Origin: UBA4363 sp002393965 | GTDB taxonomy: Bacteria > Bacteroidota > Bacteroidia > Bacteroidales > Paludibacteraceae | Assembly (NCBI GenBank): GCA_946542925.1 | Contig: CAMNLA010000059.1 | Coordinates: 26,743-90,742, forward strand | Length of the DNA stretch: 64,000 bases | Direction: 5' to 3' | Part shown: piece by piece, positions 18,846 to 27,368 of the stretch | Position numbering within the stretch: position 1 is the first letter of the stretch | How the letters are laid out: the number at the start of each line of letters is the position of its first letter | Program-made: the position numbers and the translations under genes | Notes under the pieces: model-generated | Told to the model about the DNA's origin: nothing | Databases searched by the model: none | Seen by the model: only the letters and a program-made list of their open reading frames with translations

Positions 18846-20297
18846 ATGAACAATCGTTCTCACCTCTTTTCGCCGTACGACGAGTCACGCCGCTGTCTTT
18901 TGTGCCACAATGCGCCGTGTTCCGCAGCATGTTCCCATGCCGATCCCGCACGAGCCATACGTGCCGTCCGCTTCGGCAATTCCGACCTCGCTTCCCGGTG
19001 GGTCGCAGGGGCAGACGACGAACTCCTGAAAGCCGAACAGGCTTGCATTCACCCCGATCGCCCCATTCGTATTCGACAGATAGCCGCCTCTCTCGATCCC
19101 ATCGCCTCCGACAATAACAATCTCCCGGATCTCTCCATCGACTTCTGCGGCATTACCTGCGAGAACCCCTTCTTCCTTGCCTCATCTGCCGTCTGCACTG
19201 GCTACGACATGGTAGCTTCCGCGCTTCAAGCCGGATGGGCAGGCGTCTTTTTCAAGACCATCAGCCTGCAGGACATCCACGAGGTATCGCCTCGTTTCGA
19301 TGCCGTGGACTATCCTTTCCTCGCGTTCCGCAACATGGAACAGCTCAGCGAGAATCCTGCCGACGTGGATTTTGACACCCTCCATAGACTCAAACGCGAG
19401 TTCCCGTCCAAAGTCATCATCGCTTCCATCATGGGACAGACTGAAGAGGAGTGGTGCCAGCTCGCTCGCATGGCCGAACGCGCAGGACTCGACGGCGTTG
19501 AACTCAACTTCTCTTGCCCGCAGATGCGACAGGCTGGTCTGGGTAGTGATATCGGACAGAGCCCCGAACTCGTAGCTGCCATTACCTCTGCCGTCTGCAA
19601 CTCCGTCTCCATCCCCGTCATTCCGAAGATGACTCCCAACATCACCCACATCACTCTGCCAGCCACTGCCGCAGCACAGGCTGGGGCGGATGCCATCTCG
19701 GCCATCAACACCATTAAGTCCGTCACCATGAGTGAGCAGGCTTCCGTCTCCGGACTCAAGACCGTCTCCGGACTCTCCGGACACACCGTCAAACCCATCG
19801 CTCTACGACTCATCCTCGAGATGGCACAGAATCCCGAACTCAAAGACGTGCCTCTCAGTGGCATCGGAGGCATCGAGACATGGCGCGACGCACTCGAGTT
19901 CATACAGCTCGGTTGCTCCAACCTGCAGGTTTGCACCGCTGTCATGCAATATGGATACCGCATCATCGACGACCTTATCCTCGGACTGCGCAACTACATG
20001 GCTCAGCGCAACATCTCAAGGCTCGATACTCTGGTCGGCGAACAGATTCCCTTCTTTACCACTCCTTCCGAACTCGACCGTTCTTCCGTCACCTACCCCG
20101 TCTTCCTTCACGACCGGTGCATCGGATGTGGACGATGCTTCATCTCCTGCTCCGACGGCGGACATCAGGCTATCAGTTTCGACAGCCAACGACAGCCACA
20201 CCTCATCGGCAAGCACTGCGTCGGATGCCAACTCTGCCGCCTCATCTGTCCCGTCGATGCCATCCAGACATCCAGACGAGTTCCCTTGCAATCTTAA
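18846..20297 (+). CDS. PreA-like dihydropyrimidine/dihydroorotate dehydrogenase with ferredoxin domain
   Basis: 483 residues from the ATG at 18846; an ATG at 18804 adds 14 residues. There are three parts. The first is a short Cys motif at the N-terminus, Cys17, Cys20, Cys25 and Cys29, as in the first iron-sulfur half-motif of GltD/PreT/DPD. The second is an FMN-binding dihydroorotate-dehydrogenase barrel (about 95-390) with GVELNFSCP and PVIPKMTPN. The third is two C-terminal 4Fe-4S motifs, CIGCGRCFISC and CVGCQLCRLICP. PreA reduces uracil/thymine together with the flavoprotein PreT, but no PreT gene is nearby. The N-terminal module looks truncated relative to DPD. Promoter candidates are poor; a TATATTTC sits about 110 bp upstream. 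Confidence 0.82.
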   Translation: MNNRSHLFSPYDESRRCLLCHNAPCSAACSHADPARAIRAVRFGNSDLASRWVAGADDELLKAEQACIHPDRPIRIRQIAASLDPIASDNNNLPDLSIDFCGITCENPFFLASSAVCTGYDMVASALQAGWAGVFFKTISLQDIHEVSPRFDAVDYPFLAFRNMEQLSENPADVDFDTLHRLKREFPSKVIIASIMGQTEEEWCQLARMAERAGLDGVELNFSCPQMRQAGLGSDIGQSPELVAAITSAVCNSVSIPVIPKMTPNITHITLPATAAAQAGADAISAINTIKSVTMSEQASVSGLKTVSGLSGHTVKPIALRLILEMAQNPELKDVPLSGIGGIETWRDALEFIQLGCSNLQVCTAVMQYGYRIIDDLILGLRNYMAQRNISRLDTLVGEQIPFFTTPSELDRSSVTYPVFLHDRCIGCGRCFISCSDGGHQAISFDSQRQPHLIGKHCVGCQLCRLICPVDAIQTSRRVPLQS

Positions 20298-20338
20298 AAC
20301 CACACACTTTCTTCCTTATTTCTGACCACATAACTCAA

Positions 20339-20385
20339 TAAAAATCAAGGACGCAGACCTCAACCACCTGCGTCCTTGATTTTTA
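20339..20385. terminator. Terminator between convergent PreA-like and dcp-like genes
   Basis: Perfect 18-base arms (TAAAAATCAAGGACGCAG and its complement) flank an 11-base loop. A/T runs at both ends make it usable from both sides. Confidence 0.85.
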
Positions 20386-20543
20386 CTTGTTGCTTAAGTT
20401 TCCATTGTTGCCTGATAGCGTCAGGTTTCCGATTGTGTGTATAGAGGGTTTTGAATTCGGTATAGTCTCCTTCCGATAGATCCCTCCGCCATTTTGAATC
20501 AGGGTTTTGAGGATAGATATATTCGATTGTTAAAACTCCCCCC

Positions 20544-22715
20544 TCATTCGATTCCGTTCCGCCTCAGCAAGGCTTCGATACTCGGCTCTCTGCCCATGAA
20601 GCGCTTGTACAACACCATCGGGTGCTCACTGCCGCCCTTCGAGAGTATTTCCCTGCGCAGACGCGTGGCTGTCTCCTTGTCAAAGAGTCCTTTCTCCTGA
20701 AATTTCGAAAACACATCGGCATCCAGTACCTCCGCCCATTTATAGCCGTAATAGCCCGCAGCATAGCCACCACTGAAGATATGACCGAACTGAACACTCA
20801 TACAGGTACCGTCCACCGCCGGCAACAGGCGCGTCCGCTTCCCCACCTGTTTCTCGAAGGCCTCAACATCTCCCTCAAACGGCTCACTGCGGTCGTGCCA
20901 TGCCATGTCCAGATATCCGAACGATAACTGACGGAGACACGCATAACCCACATTGAAGTTCTCCGATGCCTTGATCTTGGCAACAAGGTCCGACGGAATC
21001 TTCTCGCCCGTCTCATAGTGCGCGGCAAAACGGTCCAGAAACTCCTTCTGACCTGCCCAGTTCTCCATCAACTGCGATGGCATCTCCACAAAGTCACGAT
21101 AGACGTTCGTACCCGTCAGACTAGCGTATTTTCCGTCTGCCAACATGCCGTGTATCGAGTGACCGAACTCATGGAGAAAGGTCGTCAATTCATCATACGT
21201 CAGCAGTGCCGGCTTGCCTCCTGTCGGCTTGCTGAAGTTCATGACCAGTGAGATGTGCGGACGGGAATCCTCTCCGTCTTCTTTCCACTGCTGTTTCATC
21301 TCCGTCATCCAGGCTCCGCTCTGCTTACCCTCGCGCGGATGAAAGTCGGTATAGAGTATCGCCATGAATCGTCCGTCGCTGTCATACACCTCAAAGGTCT
21401 CCACCTCCGGATGATACACCGGGATGGTCTTGTTCGGGACGAAACGAAGACCGTACAGCGTCGTGGCTAGTCCGAAAACACCTTTCTTCACTCTTTCCAA
21501 CTCGAAGTAGGGCTTCACGATCGAGTCGTTGATACTGTACCGCGACTCTTTCAGCAGATTGCTGTAGTACGCCCAGTCCCAGGCTTCCAGCGTATCTGTG
21601 AATCCTTTGCTCCGTGCGTATTCCTGCACCTCCCTCAACTCTTGCTCCGCTTTCGGACGATAGGCTTCCAGCAACTGGTCCAGCAGACCGTACACCTTCG
21701 ACGGCTCACTGGCCATCCTGCGGCGCAATACCGATTCCGCATACGTGCCGCATCCCAGCAGACGCGCAATCGACAGTCGCGTATTGACAATCTTTCGCAC
21801 ATTCTCGATGTTGTCGAACTCGCCTCCGAATGACTTCGTATTGTAGGCCCGGTACATCTGCTCTCGCAGACGACGGTCTGCGGCGAATTTCATGAAGGGG
21901 AAATAACTCGGATAACTCAGGTCGAACGTCCAGCCTTGCTGACCCTTTTGGGCGGCTTTCTCTTCCGCCGCCTGCAGGACGTAGTCAGGCAGACCTGCCA
22001 GACGCTCCCGTTCTGTCACGTTCAGTTCATAGGCGTTGCTCGCCTTCAGCGAGTTCTGACCGAAGTTCAGTGTCAGCACCGACAGTTCCGATACCAGTTT
22101 GCGGTACGTCTCGCGGTCCTCACCCTGCAGGTTGGCTCCGTTGTTGACGAAAGATTCGTACGTGTCTTCCAACAGTTTCGCATCCTCCACGTCCAGATTC
22201 AACGACTCCCGATGTTCCCACACCACCTTGATTCGTGCGAATAACTTTTCATTCAGTAGGATTGATGTGCTGTGCTCACTCTCCTCCGGTGCTATTTCCT
22301 GCGCTATCTTTTCCAATTCCTCATTGCTGTCCGCACTCAGCAGGTTGTAGAACGGATACTCCACACGGCTCAGCAGACTGCCCGAACGCTCCAGGGCTAC
22401 TATCGTATTCTCAAAGGTCGGTGCCTCCGGATTGCTGACTATCTGCGCTATCTCTTCTTGCTGACGGCGCATGCCCTCACGCAGCGCCGGCAGGTAGTCT
22501 TCTGTTCGGATACGGTCAAAGGGGACGGTCCCGAATGGGGTGTCGTAAGGTTGTAGGAACGGATTCGACGCCAGGTCGTTGCCGACCGATTTTTCTGTTT
22601 TTTTTTCGTTTGCCATAATCATTAAGGGATACTGCAACAGGATCATGATAACCATCAGATACCGCATGGCGGTTCCGATTCGTTTTGCCTGCTGACTGTA
22701 TTTCATTTCTTTCAT
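20544..22715 (-). CDS. M3 family zinc metallopeptidase (peptidyl-dipeptidase Dcp-like)
   Basis: 723 residues. An N-terminal hydrophobic signal ends near residue 35 (YPLMIMANE), so the enzyme is probably periplasmic. The zinc motif HEFGH is at residues 515-519. The family thimet-like fold removes dipeptides or cleaves oligopeptides. The start ATG overlaps the dnaX tau-frame stop (ATGA, 22715-22712), so translation may be coupled to the slipped dnaX product. The Dcp/oligopeptidase A distinction cannot be made by eye. Confidence 0.9.
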   Translation of the reverse strand: MKEMKYSQQAKRIGTAMRYLMVIMILLQYPLMIMANEKKTEKSVGNDLASNPFLQPYDTPFGTVPFDRIRTEDYLPALREGMRRQQEEIAQIVSNPEAPTFENTIVALERSGSLLSRVEYPFYNLLSADSNEELEKIAQEIAPEESEHSTSILLNEKLFARIKVVWEHRESLNLDVEDAKLLEDTYESFVNNGANLQGEDRETYRKLVSELSVLTLNFGQNSLKASNAYELNVTERERLAGLPDYVLQAAEEKAAQKGQQGWTFDLSYPSYFPFMKFAADRRLREQMYRAYNTKSFGGEFDNIENVRKIVNTRLSIARLLGCGTYAESVLRRRMASEPSKVYGLLDQLLEAYRPKAEQELREVQEYARSKGFTDTLEAWDWAYYSNLLKESRYSINDSIVKPYFELERVKKGVFGLATTLYGLRFVPNKTIPVYHPEVETFEVYDSDGRFMAILYTDFHPREGKQSGAWMTEMKQQWKEDGEDSRPHISLVMNFSKPTGGKPALLTYDELTTFLHEFGHSIHGMLADGKYASLTGTNVYRDFVEMPSQLMENWAGQKEFLDRFAAHYETGEKIPSDLVAKIKASENFNVGYACLRQLSFGYLDMAWHDRSEPFEGDVEAFEKQVGKRTRLLPAVDGTCMSVQFGHIFSGGYAAGYYGYKWAEVLDADVFSKFQEKGLFDKETATRLRREILSKGGSEHPMVLYKRFMGREPSIEALLRRNGIE

Positions 22716-23439
22716 TCGCTTTCCAATTCCAGCAGATTGGCCAATTCTCGCAAGGCCGGATTGTTCTCTTTCTCTTTCTCGAATGCCTCGCTGTTCGTCA
22801 AGATGGATTCCTCACCCTTCATCTCTTCCAGTTCCTCAACCTTGATTTCCATATGTACTTCACGACATTGGGTCGCCTTCTCTATGTATTCTTTGAGATG
22901 GGACGTCCACTCGTTGATCAGTTCCGACTCCTGGAATCGGTTCGAGACCTTCACCTCAAAACTGTTTCCTTCCTTCTTCTGAGGCAATGCACACTGCATG
23001 GTGCGACTCAGGTTCGCCGAGGCACTCTCCGCACCCGCATAGCGCACCCATGCCTCCAGCAGGACTGGTTGCTCCAGTTCTTTGGATGCCTGAGAAGAGG
23101 ACGTTCCGACTGACTCTTCTGACGATACGGATTTACCTGTCTCTTGAGGATGACGGATCGAGATTCCAACCCGTCTCCTACGGGGTGACGGAGAAGGGGA
23201 ACCTTCCCCTACGCTCCCCAGTGCCAGATTCCCTTTTCCGGTCTCTGTCAAGTTTGTTTCGACAGACGGAACAGAGGCGGACACTTCGGGCTTTCTCTGC
23301 ACCGACGGCGCCGAGTCTTCAACAGAAGACGACGGATGCGACGATGCCGGCACTCCCGATTCGCTTTGTTTCAACAACGGAAAGAACCTGTCCAGTTTCC
23401 ACAGGTCTTCAGCCTCACTCTCACTCAGATTTTTTTTTT
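22712..23439 (-). CDS. dnaX: DnaX tau-specific C-terminal extension (reached by slippage)
   Basis: This frame has no credible start of its own. It opens immediately at the A10 run and continues about 240 codons, with a Ser/Pro/Glu-rich linker (residues after the run) and an acidic helical C-terminus that ends in LANLLELESE, consistent with the tau domains IV-V that bind DnaB and Pol III alpha. Loss of one A (or gain of two) in the mRNA joins it to the upstream frame. The joined frame, 24530 to 22712 less one base, is 1818 bases and encodes 605 residues, a normal tau length. Confidence 0.8.
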
Positions 23440-24530
23440 GCACCCAACTGACACAGCCGGATGAGCAGGATTTCAACCAACAGGCGCTTGTTATTGCTCG
23501 ATCGGTAGTTCAAGTCACAACTGTTGGATATCTCCAGCGCTTTGTAAAGGAATTCTGTATCACAACGCTGGGCTTGTTGCTGATAGGTTTCTGCTATCGT
23601 TGAGCCTACTTCCAGCAACGGTATCGTCTGCGGATCCTTGCAGACCATCAGGTCACGCAGATGACTGCATAGACCCTGAACAAACCGACCACCCTCGAAT
23701 CCCTTCGAGAGAATTTCGTCAAAAATCAGCATCGCTTGTGGCACGTTGCCTCCAAGCATCGAATCCACCAACTGAAAATAGTAGTTATAGTCCAGGACGT
23801 TCAGATTCTCTATGACGTCCTTGTACGTTACGTTTCCGTTACAGAAACTCGCCACTTGGTCGAAGATGGACAACGAGTCACGCATTCCACCGTCTGCCTT
23901 CTGCGCTATCACGTTCAGCGCCTCCGGCTCCGCCTTGATCTGCTCCGAGTCCGCAACGTACTGCAGATGCGACACGATGTCACGGATTCCGATGCGGTTG
24001 AAGTCATAGACCTGACAACGCGACAGGATTGTTGCCGGTATTTTCTGCTTCTCTGTCGTCGCCAGGATGAAGATGGCATACGACGGCGGCTCCTCCAGCG
24101 TCTTCAGGAACGCACTGAATGCTGCCATGCTCAACATATGCACCTCGTCAATGATGAATACGCTGTACTTCCCTATCTGCGGCGGAACACGCACCTCATC
24201 TATCAACTGACGGATGTCCTCCACCGAGTTGTTGCTCGCCGCATCCAACTCATGAATGCTCAGCGAACGCTGCTCATTGAAGCTCTGGCAGCTCTCACAT
24301 TCGTTACACGCCTCATTATCCGACGTCAGATGAAAACAGTTTATCGTCTTAGCGAAAATGCGCGCACACGATGTCTTGCCCACTCCGCGAGGTCCACAGA
24401 ACAGATAGGCATGGGCAAGACGCTGACTCGATATGGCATTCTTCAGCGTCGAGACTAACGCCGACTGACCCACAACAGACCGAAAGGTCGTCGGACGGTA
24501 TTTTCGCGCTGATACTATAAACTTGTCCAT
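23421..24530 (-). CDS. dnaX: DNA polymerase III subunit gamma (DnaX, short form)
   Basis: 369 residues. It is the clamp-loader ATPase of Pol III. Walker A GPRGVGKT is at 46-53, zinc-binding Cys lie between about 66 and 86 (CNECESC), the DEVH Walker B follows (IIDEVHML), and the SRC arginine-finger motif is in ILSRCQVYDF. The zero-frame product ends LGAKKKSE right after the A10 run, which gives a gamma-length protein. The promoter box is at 24568-24575. The divergent DivIC-like gene shares the 96-bp upstream region. Confidence 0.93.
   Translation of the reverse strand: MDKFIVSARKYRPTTFRSVVGQSALVSTLKNAISSQRLAHAYLFCGPRGVGKTSCARIFAKTINCFHLTSDNEACNECESCQSFNEQRSLSIHELDAASNNSVEDIRQLIDEVRVPPQIGKYSVFIIDEVHMLSMAAFSAFLKTLEEPPSYAIFILATTEKQKIPATILSRCQVYDFNRIGIRDIVSHLQYVADSEQIKAEPEALNVIAQKADGGMRDSLSIFDQVASFCNGNVTYKDVIENLNVLDYNYYFQLVDSMLGGNVPQAMLIFDEILSKGFEGGRFVQGLCSHLRDLMVCKDPQTIPLLEVGSTIAETYQQQAQRCDTEFLYKALEISNSCDLNYRSSNNKRLLVEILLIRLCQLGAKKKSE
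23430..23439 (-). promoter_or_regulatory. A10 slippery run in dnaX (tau/gamma switch)
   Basis: The minus strand reads GC followed by ten A then TCTGAG. Frame zero gives GCA AAA AAA AAA TCT GAG TGA. The frame reached by losing one A gives AAT CTG AGT and stays open for about 240 codons. The third frame meets ATC TGA at once. Confidence 0.8.
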
Positions 24531-24567
24531 CTCTGCTGAAAGTTTTTTTTATTCCTTTCTCGGTACG

Positions 24568-24575
24568 CAAATATA
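24568..24575 (-). promoter_or_regulatory. -7 promoter box for dnaX
   Basis: The minus strand reads TATATTTG, an exact TAnnTTTG match 37 bases before the dnaX ATG. No clear -33 box. Confidence 0.45.
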
Positions 24576-24588
24576 CACCATTTCTCGT

Positions 24589-24596
24589 TATCTTTG
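24589..24596 (+). promoter_or_regulatory. -7 promoter box for the DivIC/FtsB-like gene
   Basis: TATCTTTG, exact TAnnTTTG, 30 bases before the ATG at 24627. It lies only 13 bases from the opposite-facing dnaX box, so the two promoters must share or compete for space. Confidence 0.5.
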
Positions 24597-24626
24597 CATC
24601 ACCTTTCCGGCAAATTATTTCCGACC

Positions 24627-24950
24627 ATGAACGTTTCCTCAAAGAATAGGTTCCTCAAGCCTCTGCGACATACCAAATGGATTGTCAATATCGCTATCGC
24701 GGCATTCGTCGTGGTCTATGTGCTCTTCATCAGCGAACACAGTCTCTACAATGTTTTTATGCTGAACCGTGACACTACGCAACTCGAAAAGGAAAAAACG
24801 GAATACGAACGAAAAATTGCCGACACCGACCGACAAATCGAGAAGTTCAAGAACGACAAGAACCAACTCGAACGCATGGCTCGCGAGAAATACATGATGC
24901 GCAAGGACAATGAGGATGTATTCATCATCCAAACCGAACCGGAAAAGTGA
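24627..24950 (+). CDS. Septum formation initiator (DivIC/FtsB family)
   Basis: 107 residues. Chosen start is the ATG at 24627, because the frame upstream (24594) overlaps the promoter box. A short cytoplasmic tail, one membrane segment (about 18-36) and a periplasmic coiled coil (about 48-85, Leu/Glu/Lys rich) follow, then MAREKYMMRKDNEDVF, typical of the family. These proteins bridge FtsL and FtsQ in the divisome. Confidence 0.88.
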   Translation: MNVSSKNRFLKPLRHTKWIVNIAIAAFVVVYVLFISEHSLYNVFMLNRDTTQLEKEKTEYERKIADTDRQIEKFKNDKNQLERMAREKYMMRKDNEDVFIIQTEPEK

Positions 24951-25060
24951 ATGACTCCTTTTTAGCTATAGGGCCAAAGGAATGTTTACGCAAACCCAGA
25001 CTTGACGAGAAAAAAGTCTATTGGAAAATAACCTGAGTCAAAACCTAATTTAAGACTGAC

Positions 25061-25450
25061 ATGATTTCCAGATTCTCCTTTAATATTCTGTATTCCATCG
25101 CTGCCATCCTGACTTTCGCCGGCATTATCCTGCACGTTTTCTTCTACTACAGACTACAACAGCTCTTTCTCTTTGCTCCCATGCCCAAAGCGCTGCTCGT
25201 CCATGCCGATGTCTTCGTCTTCGCTTTGGGCGTCATCGGACTGTTCGCTCTCAAGGCTCTGACGTTCAAGAGGGCTACACAATTCAGAGAACGACGGCTG
25301 CAGAATATCCAGATTCTGGCTGCTTTCCTGCTCCTGGGATCTGCCGCGCTCATGTTTTTCTTTCCTGTTCGCAACTACTGGGCCATCGCTCTACTCATAT
25401 CTGCGCTTTTCGACCTCGTGGTCATTTTCCGTATGCCACAAAAGAACTGA
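25061..25450 (+). CDS. Small four-helix membrane protein, unrecognised
   Basis: 129 residues with four hydrophobic segments (about 8-28, 44-64, 82-100, 104-122) and basic loops (KRATQFRERRLQN). I do not recognise the family. It lies 110 bp after the DivIC-like gene and may be its operon partner. Its last 60 bases overlap the 3' end of the convergent namZ gene, so both stops are inside the other gene. Confidence 0.7.
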   Translation: MISRFSFNILYSIAAILTFAGIILHVFFYYRLQQLFLFAPMPKALLVHADVFVFALGVIGLFALKALTFKRATQFRERRLQNIQILAAFLLLGSAALMFFFPVRNYWAIALLISALFDLVVIFRMPQKN

Positions 25451-26623
25451 ATCCTGCTCTCCATACAGCAGATAACGACTCCGAATCCTACGATAAGCCT
25501 GTAAGTCACATTCCCACGTCCGACGAATCTCATCCTCCGTCTTTCCTTCTCCCAATTGTTTGCGCAACGTCCGCGTACCTGCCAGTTTGTCAAAGAATGA
25601 CGGATATTTGAACATCGAACTCCCCAACTTTCCATGGAACATCTGCAGGTACTTCAGCGAGAATCCATGCGTATCCCTGTCTTGACGCAGATCTATTCCC
25701 TTACACATCTCGCCATTCCACATCGGATTGCTGTCCATGCCTTTCAATGGCGATGGAACGAACGAAAAGCCGTCAAACTCCGTTTGAGGATGACCTAATA
25801 CCTGAAACGGCATTTCAGTCCCCCTGCCCACACTCACACACGTCCCTTCAAACAGACACAACGACGGATATAGACGAATGGCATCATCATTCGGCAGGTT
25901 AGGCGATGGCTTGATTTCCAGATGCCACGGCTCACCGTGATGCCAACCTTCCGCCGTGACAACTTCCACATCACAGACCACACCATTGCTCAACCAGCCC
26001 TCCAGATTGAACATCTGTGACAACTCACCTACTGTACAGCCGTGCAGCAACGGAATGAAATCCATGCCTACAAACGATCGCAACGAGCTGTCTCTCAACA
26101 CCGGACCGTCTACGTAGTCATTCGGATTGGGACGGTCCAGCACCAACAACTTCTTGCCGTTCTCTCCGCAGGCTTCCATGACATAATGCAACGTACTGAT
26201 ATAAGTATAGAACCGACAGCCGACATCCTGAATGTCAAAGACAACGACATCTACGTCCGACAATTGCTCCGCCGATGGCTTTTTATTCCGACCGTAAATC
26301 GAGACCACCCGCACCCCTGTACGGCTGTCCACTCCCGACTGTACTGTTGCTCCTGCGTCTTCTTCGCCTCGCAGACCGTGCTCCGGAGCAAACACCTTAC
26401 GGACATCAAATCCCTGACGCAATAGTGTGTCCAGCAGATGAACCCGGCCTCCCTCTCGGTTATGGACCACAGAGGTCTGATTGACCACAAGAGCAACTCG
26501 TTTTCCCTTTATCTCCGAAAGGTACTGCTCCATCCGCTCTGCTCCTACTCTGACATTCGCACCCCATAGAAAAACTGATTGTACCAGCATCACTACGGCT
26601 ATCATTAGTTTGCTTTTATTCAT
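25391..26623 (-). CDS. NamZ-like exo-beta-N-acetylmuramidase (DUF1343)
   Basis: 410 residues with a signal peptide ending near WGANV (residue 23). The DUF1343 pattern is clear: VALVVNQTS, KVFAPEHGLRG, IYGRNKKP, VFDIQDVGCRFYTYIST and LDRPNPN. Family members hydrolyse terminal N-acetylmuramic acid from peptidoglycan fragments, which fits a cell-wall recycling role in an organism with a DivIC gene next door. The start is only 14 bases from the start of the divergent HD gene. Confidence 0.88.
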   Translation of the reverse strand: MNKSKLMIAVVMLVQSVFLWGANVRVGAERMEQYLSEIKGKRVALVVNQTSVVHNREGGRVHLLDTLLRQGFDVRKVFAPEHGLRGEEDAGATVQSGVDSRTGVRVVSIYGRNKKPSAEQLSDVDVVVFDIQDVGCRFYTYISTLHYVMEACGENGKKLLVLDRPNPNDYVDGPVLRDSSLRSFVGMDFIPLLHGCTVGELSQMFNLEGWLSNGVVCDVEVVTAEGWHHGEPWHLEIKPSPNLPNDDAIRLYPSLCLFEGTCVSVGRGTEMPFQVLGHPQTEFDGFSFVPSPLKGMDSNPMWNGEMCKGIDLRQDRDTHGFSLKYLQMFHGKLGSSMFKYPSFFDKLAGTRTLRKQLGEGKTEDEIRRTWECDLQAYRRIRSRYLLYGEQDSVLLWHTENDHEVEKRRYE

Positions 26624-26630
26624 ATCTTTG
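26623..26630 (+). promoter_or_regulatory. -7 promoter box for the HD gene
   Basis: TATCTTTG, exact TAnnTTTG, ends eight bases before the ATG at 26638. The expected start site is at or next to the ATG, so the mRNA would be leaderless or nearly so. The box overlaps the first codon of namZ. Confidence 0.5.
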
Positions 26631-26637
26631 TACTTCC

Positions 26638-27174
26638 ATGGATTCGATAAAGATACTGCAAAAATTCTACCGTCCCGATACCAGGGCCTATAATATTTTA
26701 CTCACACACAGCCGATGCGTCACACGGAAAGCTCTCGAAATGGCACGTCTCCATCCCGAACTGCATCCCGATCTCGACTTTATCTCACAAGCCGCCATGC
26801 TGCACGATATCGGCATCTACCTGTGCGATGCACCAGACATTGACTGCCACGGCTCTGAACCCTATATCCGACACGGCATACTCGGTGCCGCACTTCTTCG
26901 CGAACTAGACCTCCCACGACATGCTCTGGTCTGCGAACGGCACACCGGAACTGGTATTACCGTCTCCGATATCCGCGACCAACACCTTCCGTTGCCTCTT
27001 CGGGATTTCTCCCCCGTTTCCGTCGAGGAACAGTTGATCTGCTATGCCGATAAGTTCTTCTCTAAATCCCGGCCAGATTACGAGCGGACTCCTCAAGAGG
27101 TACTGCTTTCCTTGAAGAAATTTGGCTCTCGGGCCACCGAACGCATCCTCGAATGGCAAACCCGTTTCCTCTGA
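26638..27174 (+). CDS. HD-domain phosphohydrolase
   Basis: 178 residues. HD metal site residues are His24, His56-Asp57 (MLHDIG) and later His residues (HGSEPYIRHG, ERHTGTG). HD proteins cleave phosphoesters or nucleotides; the substrate is unknown. The gene is monocistronic, facing namZ on the divergent side and converging on tsf. Confidence 0.88.
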   Translation: MDSIKILQKFYRPDTRAYNILLTHSRCVTRKALEMARLHPELHPDLDFISQAAMLHDIGIYLCDAPDIDCHGSEPYIRHGILGAALLRELDLPRHALVCERHTGTGITVSDIRDQHLPLPLRDFSPVSVEEQLICYADKFFSKSRPDYERTPQEVLLSLKKFGSRATERILEWQTRFL

Positions 27175-27307
27175 CTCTGTTCTGATTACACGCTGCCTCT
27201 GCGTTCTTCCACTCCATTCTGATCCTGCGCTGGTGCGAACGACCGCTCCGTTCTGCCCACCCCCATCCGCACCAAATATACTGATGCAGAACTTCTGCTG
27301 AAGAAAA

Positions 27308-27346
27308 AAAGAAAGTCCCAGCAGGTATCCTGCCGGGACTTTCTTT
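27308..27346 (-). terminator. Terminator of the ribosomal cluster (after tsf)
   Basis: Eighteen-base arms with one mismatch (AAAGAAAGTCCCAGCAGG and CCTGCCGGGACTTTCTTT) around a three-base loop. The minus-strand RNA ends in a U-rich run. The rest of 27175-27368 shows nothing else. Confidence 0.85.
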
Positions 27347-27368
27347 AGATTACTTATTTTACTTTTTA

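Noticed and set aside
18344..18849. Two repetitive Thr/Pro/Leu/Tyr frames (126 and 162 codons)
   Set aside because: They come from reading the 11-bp repeat in different frames and have no non-repetitive coding part.
19310..19993. 227-codon minus-strand frame inside the PreA-like gene
   Set aside because: Antisense to a well-supported enzyme and with no domain pattern.
22712..24530. dnaX as a broken (frameshifted) pseudogene
   Set aside because: Both frames are long and well formed and meet exactly at an A10 run, which fits programmed slippage better than decay; the sequencing-error alternative is kept in the finding.
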